Positions 59,992 through 64,000 of a stretch of DNA of 64,000 nucleotides are shown piece after piece. Source of the stretch: Kitasatospora sp. MBT63. GTDB taxonomy: Bacteria; Actinomycetota; Actinomycetes; Streptomycetales; Streptomycetaceae. The stretch spans positions 1 to 64,000 of the forward strand of contig NZ_JAIZ01000061.1 in assembly GCF_000710465.2 (NCBI RefSeq), given 5' to 3'. The position numbers and the translations under genes were made by a program. Position 1 is the first letter of the stretch. The number at the start of each line of letters is the position of its first letter. The notes under the pieces were generated by a model, which saw only the letters and a list, made by a program, of their open reading frames with translations, was not told the DNA's origin and ran no database searches.

Positions 59992-60908
59992 AGCTCTCCC
60001 TGGAGTCCCTCGCCGGCGCGTTCTGCGGCCTGGTCGCCGTGCTCGGCCTGATCCTGGCCATCGCCGGTCTGATGCGCCGCCCCGCGCCCGCGTCCCGCCG
60101 CCGCGGGCCGCTGGAGCGCAAGGTGCGTACCCTGCTCGGCCTGGACAACCCCGATTCCCGCCGCGCCTGGTGGGCGCAGGACCGCACCCGTGTCCTCGGG
60201 TCCGTCGTCGTGGGGATCGCGGTCTGGCCGATCACCGGGTGGCTGCTCGGCGCGGTGCTGGTCACCGTGGCGCTTCTGGGCCTGCCGTGGATGCTGCAGC
60301 CGGGCAAGGGCGCCAAGAACCAGATCGTCCGCCTGGAGGCGCTCGAGGAGTGGGTGCGCCGCCTGTCGTCGATCCACACCGCCGGCGCGTCGCTGGAGTC
60401 GGCCGTCACCGCGAGCCTGCGCACCGTGCCCAAGCCGATCCAGGAGCCGGTCACCCACCTCAGCTCCCGTCTGAAGACGGGCTGGCCGGCGGCCCGGGCG
60501 TACGAGGCCTTCGCCGACGATCTCGACGACGCGACCGCTGACCAGGTCGCCGCCCTGTTCAAGCTGCACGCGCAGGACCGCGGCTCGGGCCTGAGCACCG
60601 CGCTGGAGGCGCTGGCCGGGTCGGTCGCCGAACAGGTCCGCATGCGCCGCCAGGTCGAGGCCGACCGGGCCAAGCCGCGGACCAACGCCCGCTGGGTCAC
60701 CGCGTTCTGCCTGCTCATCTTCGGCCTCGCCGTGATGAGCGGCAGCTACACCGAGCCGTACAGCAGCGTGATGGGCCAGCTCGTCCTGGTGCTGCTCGCC
60801 GTCTGCTTCGTCGGCGCCCTGCTGTGGATGCGCAGCATGGCCGCCAGCCGGCCGACACCCCGGTTCCTGACAGGCGTCGACCGCACCGGCTCCGGGGAGG
60901 AATCGTGA
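59988..60908 (+). CDS. tadB: TadB-type inner-membrane platform protein
   Basis: A 306-residue type II/IV secretion F-domain protein. Hydrophobic segments occur at the N-terminus, near residue 75, and at the C-terminus (FCLLIFGLAVMSGSYTEP; VLVLLAVCFVGALLWM). The cytoplasmic domain contains EEWVRRLSSIHTAGASLE. It is the membrane platform for the TadA motor. GTG start overlaps the TadA stop by four bases. Confidence 0.87.
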   Translation: MKLSLESLAGAFCGLVAVLGLILAIAGLMRRPAPASRRRGPLERKVRTLLGLDNPDSRRAWWAQDRTRVLGSVVVGIAVWPITGWLLGAVLVTVALLGLPWMLQPGKGAKNQIVRLEALEEWVRRLSSIHTAGASLESAVTASLRTVPKPIQEPVTHLSSRLKTGWPAARAYEAFADDLDDATADQVAALFKLHAQDRGSGLSTALEALAGSVAEQVRMRRQVEADRAKPRTNARWVTAFCLLIFGLAVMSGSYTEPYSSVMGQLVLVLLAVCFVGALLWMRSMAASRPTPRFLTGVDRTGSGEES

Positions 60909-61801
60909 TCGCCAGCGCCCCCGCCCTGGTCGCCGGAGCCGCCGTCGGCGGCGGACTCGTGGTGGCCGTGGCCGGCCTGCTGCCGGCCCGCGCCGACCTC
61001 GGCGACGTCATGCGCCGCCTGGACGCCGGACGGGTCGAGCACCTCGGTGCGCCGGCAGCCGGCCCGACCGGGCTCTTCGACAAGCTCGGCCTCAAGCTGC
61101 TGACCCAGGTCGGCGAAGGTGCCGTCCGGCTGCCGCGCCGCGAGCTCGACCTCATCGGGCGCAGCCCCTCCCACCACGTGGGCCTCAAGATCGGCATGGC
61201 GCTGGTCGGGCTGCTCATGCCGACCTTCGTCCTGCTCGGCACGATCGTGCTCGGCACGGGCCTGCCCGTCGCCGTTCCCGCACTCGGCGCGCTCGCCCTG
61301 GCGACGCTGTTCTGGCTGCTTCCCGACATCCAGGTGCGCCAGCTGGCCGCCGAGGCCAGGAGCGAGTTCCGCACCGCGATCGCCTCGTTCCTGGAGCTCG
61401 TCAGCCTGGAGCGGGCTGCCGACGCCGGCCCGATCGAGGCGCTGACCAGAGCGGCGAGTGTGGGCGACGGGTGGGTGTTCCACCGCCTGCGCGGCGCGCT
61501 GGACGCGGCCGAGCTGGCCGGCATCCCGCCGTGGGAGGGCCTGCGGCAGCTGTCGGAGGACCTCGGCGTCCCGGAGCTCGGCGCACCGGCCGACATCATG
61601 GCCGTCGCCGGCGAGGAGGGCGCGGCGGTGTACTCCACGCTGCAGGCCCAGGCCGCCTCACTGCGCGGCGCGCTGCTGACCGAGGCCCAGGCCGAGGCGA
61701 ACACCGCCTCCGAAAAGATGATCTTGCCGGTCTCCCTACTCGTGATCATCATGTCCAGTTTCATCGCCTATCCGATGATCATCAAGATCATGTCGAGCTG
61801 A
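60905..61801 (+). CDS. tadC: TadC-type inner-membrane platform protein
   Basis: A 298-residue F-domain protein that pairs with TadB. Membrane segments appear at residues 5-25, 100-130 and the C-terminus (LPVSLLVIIMSSFIAYPMII). The soluble part includes EFRTAIASFLELVSLERAAD. GTG start in a 4-base overlap with TadB. Confidence 0.87.
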   Translation: MIASAPALVAGAAVGGGLVVAVAGLLPARADLGDVMRRLDAGRVEHLGAPAAGPTGLFDKLGLKLLTQVGEGAVRLPRRELDLIGRSPSHHVGLKIGMALVGLLMPTFVLLGTIVLGTGLPVAVPALGALALATLFWLLPDIQVRQLAAEARSEFRTAIASFLELVSLERAADAGPIEALTRAASVGDGWVFHRLRGALDAAELAGIPPWEGLRQLSEDLGVPELGAPADIMAVAGEEGAAVYSTLQAQAASLRGALLTEAQAEANTASEKMILPVSLLVIIMSSFIAYPMIIKIMSS

Positions 61802-61846
61802 CCCCAGCCCGGCAGTACCCATCAACTCCCAAGGGGGAAAGCACAC

Positions 61847-62053
61847 ATGCAGGACATCAAGGTTCTCACTCTCGCCATCCAGGCCAAGTTCGAGCAGATG
61901 CGGGCCGTCGCCCAGAAGGGCGGCTCGGACCGGGGCGCCATATCCCTGGAGCTGGCCGTCCTGATCGCCTGCCTCCTGGGCCTGGGCATCCTCCTGGCCG
62001 GCGTCGCGCTGAGCAAGGCCAACGAGAAGAACGCCGTCATCACCGGCCAGTAG
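61847..62053 (+). CDS. Small Flp-type pilin-like protein
   Basis: A 68-residue peptide. A short amphipathic N-terminus leads to DRGAISLELAVLIACLLGLG, a hydrophobic pilin helix with a Gly/Ala-Ile-Ser-Leu-Glu start similar to the pseudopilins that follow. Its size and place right after TadC suggest the major pilin. The AAGGGGGAAAG upstream is a strong ribosome site. Confidence 0.82.
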   Translation: MQDIKVLTLAIQAKFEQMRAVAQKGGSDRGAISLELAVLIACLLGLGILLAGVALSKANEKNAVITGQ

Positions 62054-62095
62054 GCCGCCTCGCACCCGATCCGTACCATCGCCAAGGAGCCGTCG

Positions 62096-62518
62096 TTGCA
62101 TAGCCTGCTCCGCGCCGCTCCCCGGCGCGTGGCCGGGCGCATCCCGCGAAGCTCCAGGGACAGGGGAGCCCTGTCCCTGGAGCTCGCAGTGCTGTTCCCG
62201 GTCACCCTCATCATCATCTTCGCCGGTCTCCAGACGGTGTTCTGGTTCCACGCCAAGGACGTCGCCAGCACCGCGGCGCAGCGCGGGGTGGAGACCGCCC
62301 GGCTGCAGAACTCCTCGCTCGGTGACGGCACCGCCCGGGCCCGGGCCTACCTCGACCAGGTCGGCGGGAAGAGCCTGCGCGATGCCTCCGTGACCGCGAG
62401 CGGCGGCGCGACCGTCACCGTGACCGTCACCGGCACGATCGACACCTGGATCCCCGGCCTGCGCTTCTCCATCCGCCAGCACGCCTCGGCCCCGAAGGAG
62501 CGGGTGACGCAGCCGTGA
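62096..62518 (+). CDS. TadE-like pseudopilin
   Basis: A 140-residue protein with the RDRGALSLELAVLFPVTLII helix of TadE-like pseudopilins, then FAGLQTVFWFHAKDVASTAA and a beta-rich tail. TTG start with AAGGAG seven bases upstream. It overlaps the following TadE/F gene by four bases. Confidence 0.85.
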   Translation: MHSLLRAAPRRVAGRIPRSSRDRGALSLELAVLFPVTLIIIFAGLQTVFWFHAKDVASTAAQRGVETARLQNSSLGDGTARARAYLDQVGGKSLRDASVTASGGATVTVTVTGTIDTWIPGLRFSIRQHASAPKERVTQP

Positions 62519-62967
62519 CGCTGAAGCCGCTCAGCCGCCTTCGGCGCCCGGCCCGTGACCGGGGCGCCCTCTCGCTCGAGTTCGCCGTCCTCATCCCCGC
62601 AGTCTTCGTCCTGATCGGGCTGATCGCCATCGCCGGCCGGGTCACCGGTGCCGGCAACACCGTCGACTCCGCGGCCCGCGCGGCGGCCCGGGCCGCCTCC
62701 CTGGAACGCGACGGAGCCACCGCCCGCAGCAAGGCCCAGGCGGTGGCCAACGACATGCTCGCAGGCCAGGGCATCCGCTGCGTCTCCAGCTCCGTCGACG
62801 TGCCCACCGCCGGGTTCCAGGCCCCGCTGGGAACCGCAGCCAGCGTGACCGTCACCGTGACCTGCCAGGTCAACCTGGCCGACATCGCCTTCCCCGGCGC
62901 ACCCGGCACCAAGCAGCTGAGGGCGTCGTTCACGAGCCCGCTCGACCCCTACCGGCAGAGGCCCTGA
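62515..62967 (+). CDS. TadE/TadF-like pseudopilin
   Basis: A 150-residue protein with RDRGALSLEFAVLIPAVFVL, then AIAGRVTGAGNTVDSAARAA and a beta-rich tail with two cysteines (GIRCVSSSVD and TVTCQVNLAD). Probably a minor pilin. GTG start in a GTGA overlap. Confidence 0.85.
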   Translation: MTLKPLSRLRRPARDRGALSLEFAVLIPAVFVLIGLIAIAGRVTGAGNTVDSAARAAARAASLERDGATARSKAQAVANDMLAGQGIRCVSSSVDVPTAGFQAPLGTAASVTVTVTCQVNLADIAFPGAPGTKQLRASFTSPLDPYRQRP

Positions 62968-62969
62968 CC

Positions 62970-63404
62970 ATGATCCGCACAGTCACCCGCCACCTGCGCC
63001 GCGCCGCGGGCTCCGATGCGCAGCGCGGCGCGATGTCGCTGCTGGTGGCTGTCGTCGCTGTCGCTCTCCTGGCCGGCGTCGCGCTGATCGTCGACGGCGG
63101 AGGGAAGCTGCGCGCGGTCTCCAAGGCCGAAGCCACCGCCAACGAGGCCGCCCGCTCCGGCGCCCAGGCCATCAACGTCGGCTCGGCGATCGCCGGCAAC
63201 GGCATCGTGATCGACCGCGAGGCCGCCCTGCGGGCCGCCCGCAGCTACCTCGCCTCCGCCGGCGTCACCGGCACTGCCGAGCTCAGCTCGGACCGCCGCT
63301 CCATCGTCGTGAACGTCACCGCCACCTACCAGGGAGTCCTCATCCCCGGCTCGTGGCAGATCGGCGGGCACGGATCGGCCGCACTCGTCGTCCAGGGAGG
63401 CTGA
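62970..63404 (+). CDS. TadG-like pilus-assembly protein
   Basis: A 144-residue protein whose N-terminal AQRGAMSLLVAVVAVALLAG and VDGGGKLRAVSKAEATANEA segments match the TadG/TadE start. It probably anchors or assembles the pilus in the envelope. It begins two bases after the previous stop. Confidence 0.82.
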   Translation: MIRTVTRHLRRAAGSDAQRGAMSLLVAVVAVALLAGVALIVDGGGKLRAVSKAEATANEAARSGAQAINVGSAIAGNGIVIDREAALRAARSYLASAGVTGTAELSSDRRSIVVNVTATYQGVLIPGSWQIGGHGSAALVVQGG

Positions 63405-63409
63405 CCCAG

Positions 63410-64000
63410 ATGCCCCGCAGAACCACCTCACGCATCGGCGCGGCACTGCGCGCGCTGCTGTCCCTCACCGTGCTCGCCACCCTGCTGGTGGCCGTCCCGC
63501 TGCTCCTGTGGCGGGTCGGTGTCCTGCCGGGCTCCGTCCCGGGCCTCGGCGACATCACCGATGCGCTCACCAGCCCGGACAACGGCACCCTGTTCCTCGG
63601 GGCCGTGACGCTGCTGGGGTGGGCGGGCTGGCTGCAGTTCGCGTTCGCCGTCCTGGTCGAGCTGTTCTACACGGTGGTGCGCCGCCGCTCCGCCCCGCGG
63701 ATCCGTGTGCTCGGCGCGCCGCAGCGTCTGGCCGGCGTACTGGTGGCCAGCATCGTGCTGCTGGTGCCCACCGGCGCCGCGATGGCCAGCCCGGCCACCG
63801 CCAGCGCGGTGACGGCCAGCGCGTCCGCGACCCCGGGTGCCGTCCAGGCCGCACCCGCAGCCACGGCGGCGGCCTCGAACGCCTCGTGGACGGGTCCCGT
63901 CCACGAGGTCCACCAGGGCGACACGATGTGGGGCATCGCCGAAGCGAAGCTCGGCGACGGGGTCCGCTGGAAGGAGATCGCCGACCTCAACATCGGTGTC
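63410..64000 (+). CDS. Membrane LysM-domain protein (incomplete)
   Basis: The first 197 residues of a longer protein that runs off the window end. Hydrophobic segments are near residues 12-32, 60-85 and 105-125 (LAGVLVASIVLLVPTGAAMA). A LysM peptidoglycan-binding domain begins at HEVHQGDTMWGIAEAKLGDG. Large LysM proteins of this kind are common next to Streptomyces Tad genes. The GGGAGG is nine bases before the ATG at 63410. Confidence 0.82.
   Translation, partial: MPRRTTSRIGAALRALLSLTVLATLLVAVPLLLWRVGVLPGSVPGLGDITDALTSPDNGTLFLGAVTLLGWAGWLQFAFAVLVELFYTVVRRRSAPRIRVLGAPQRLAGVLVASIVLLVPTGAAMASPATASAVTASASATPGAVQAAPAATAAASNASWTGPVHEVHQGDTMWGIAEAKLGDGVRWKEIADLNIGV

Overview
The window is very GC-rich actinobacterial DNA, most like Streptomyces or Kitasatospora. 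Supporting signs are GTG/TTG starts, many 1- and 4-base stop/start overlaps, TPR-type and DUF5753-type regulators, a roadblock/ATPase signalling pair and two in-frame TTA (bldA) codons. No rRNA, tRNA, CRISPR array, transposase or origin was seen. All identifications come from reading the sequence by eye; no database search was run.

Layout. 0.2-3.3 kb: three uncharacterised genes with Cys-rich motifs. 3.4-12.4 kb: metabolic genes (SDR oxidoreductase, L-asparaginase with a DUF296 protein, an aldo/keto reductase-like protein, a TrmO-like protein) with two TPR regulators and two operator-like repeat regions. 12.5-20.6 kb: a long, tightly coupled operon with two ATPase-type signalling proteins, a roadblock protein, a DUF574 methyltransferase, a 60-residue acidic peptide, a protein resembling a radical-SAM barrel without its cluster cysteines, and several unknowns. 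20.7-27.8 kb: a double-HTH protein, a STAND/TPR ATPase, a MurC-like protein without its P-loop, a DUF5753 regulator and a GH15 enzyme, ending in a strong terminator. 28-38 kb: an SF2 helicase with helicase-associated repeats, a 1531-residue SNF2 ATPase carrying dsRNA-binding-like modules, a SWIM-finger partner and a third TPR regulator.

38-49.8 kb is the most interesting part. It looks like an undescribed peptide (RiPP-like) biosynthetic locus. A 44-codon gene (47371-47505, minus) encodes almost nothing except four copies of the heptad K-[L/F]-G-M-R-P-G. The genes after it on the same strand form a set rich in arginine/guanidine enzymes: a membrane desaturase-like di-iron protein, an arginine amidinotransferase with Asp/His/Cys in place, a JmjC/cupin protein, a haem-oxygenase-like di-iron oxygenase, a GFA/CENP-V zinc protein, a DDAH/arginine-deiminase-like pentein, a protein-arginine-methyltransferase-like enzyme, an antiporter and a nitroreductase. 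Divergently transcribed are a truncated lysyl-tRNA-synthetase-like ligase and a TauD-type oxygenase. The divergent promoter has 11-bp-phased direct repeats, and a perfect 34-base palindrome follows the peptide gene. The inferred theme is tailoring of the Arg (and perhaps Lys) side chains of the repeats.

49.8-54 kb carries an AlkD-like HEAT protein, an APH-family kinase, a double-Nudix protein and an unknown protein. After a 1.4-kb non-coding stretch, 55.4-64 kb is a Tad/Flp pilus locus (lipoprotein, secreted Gly-rich protein, CpaB, TadZ, TadA, TadB, TadC, pilin, three TadE/F/G-like pseudopilins), with a membrane LysM protein running off the end.
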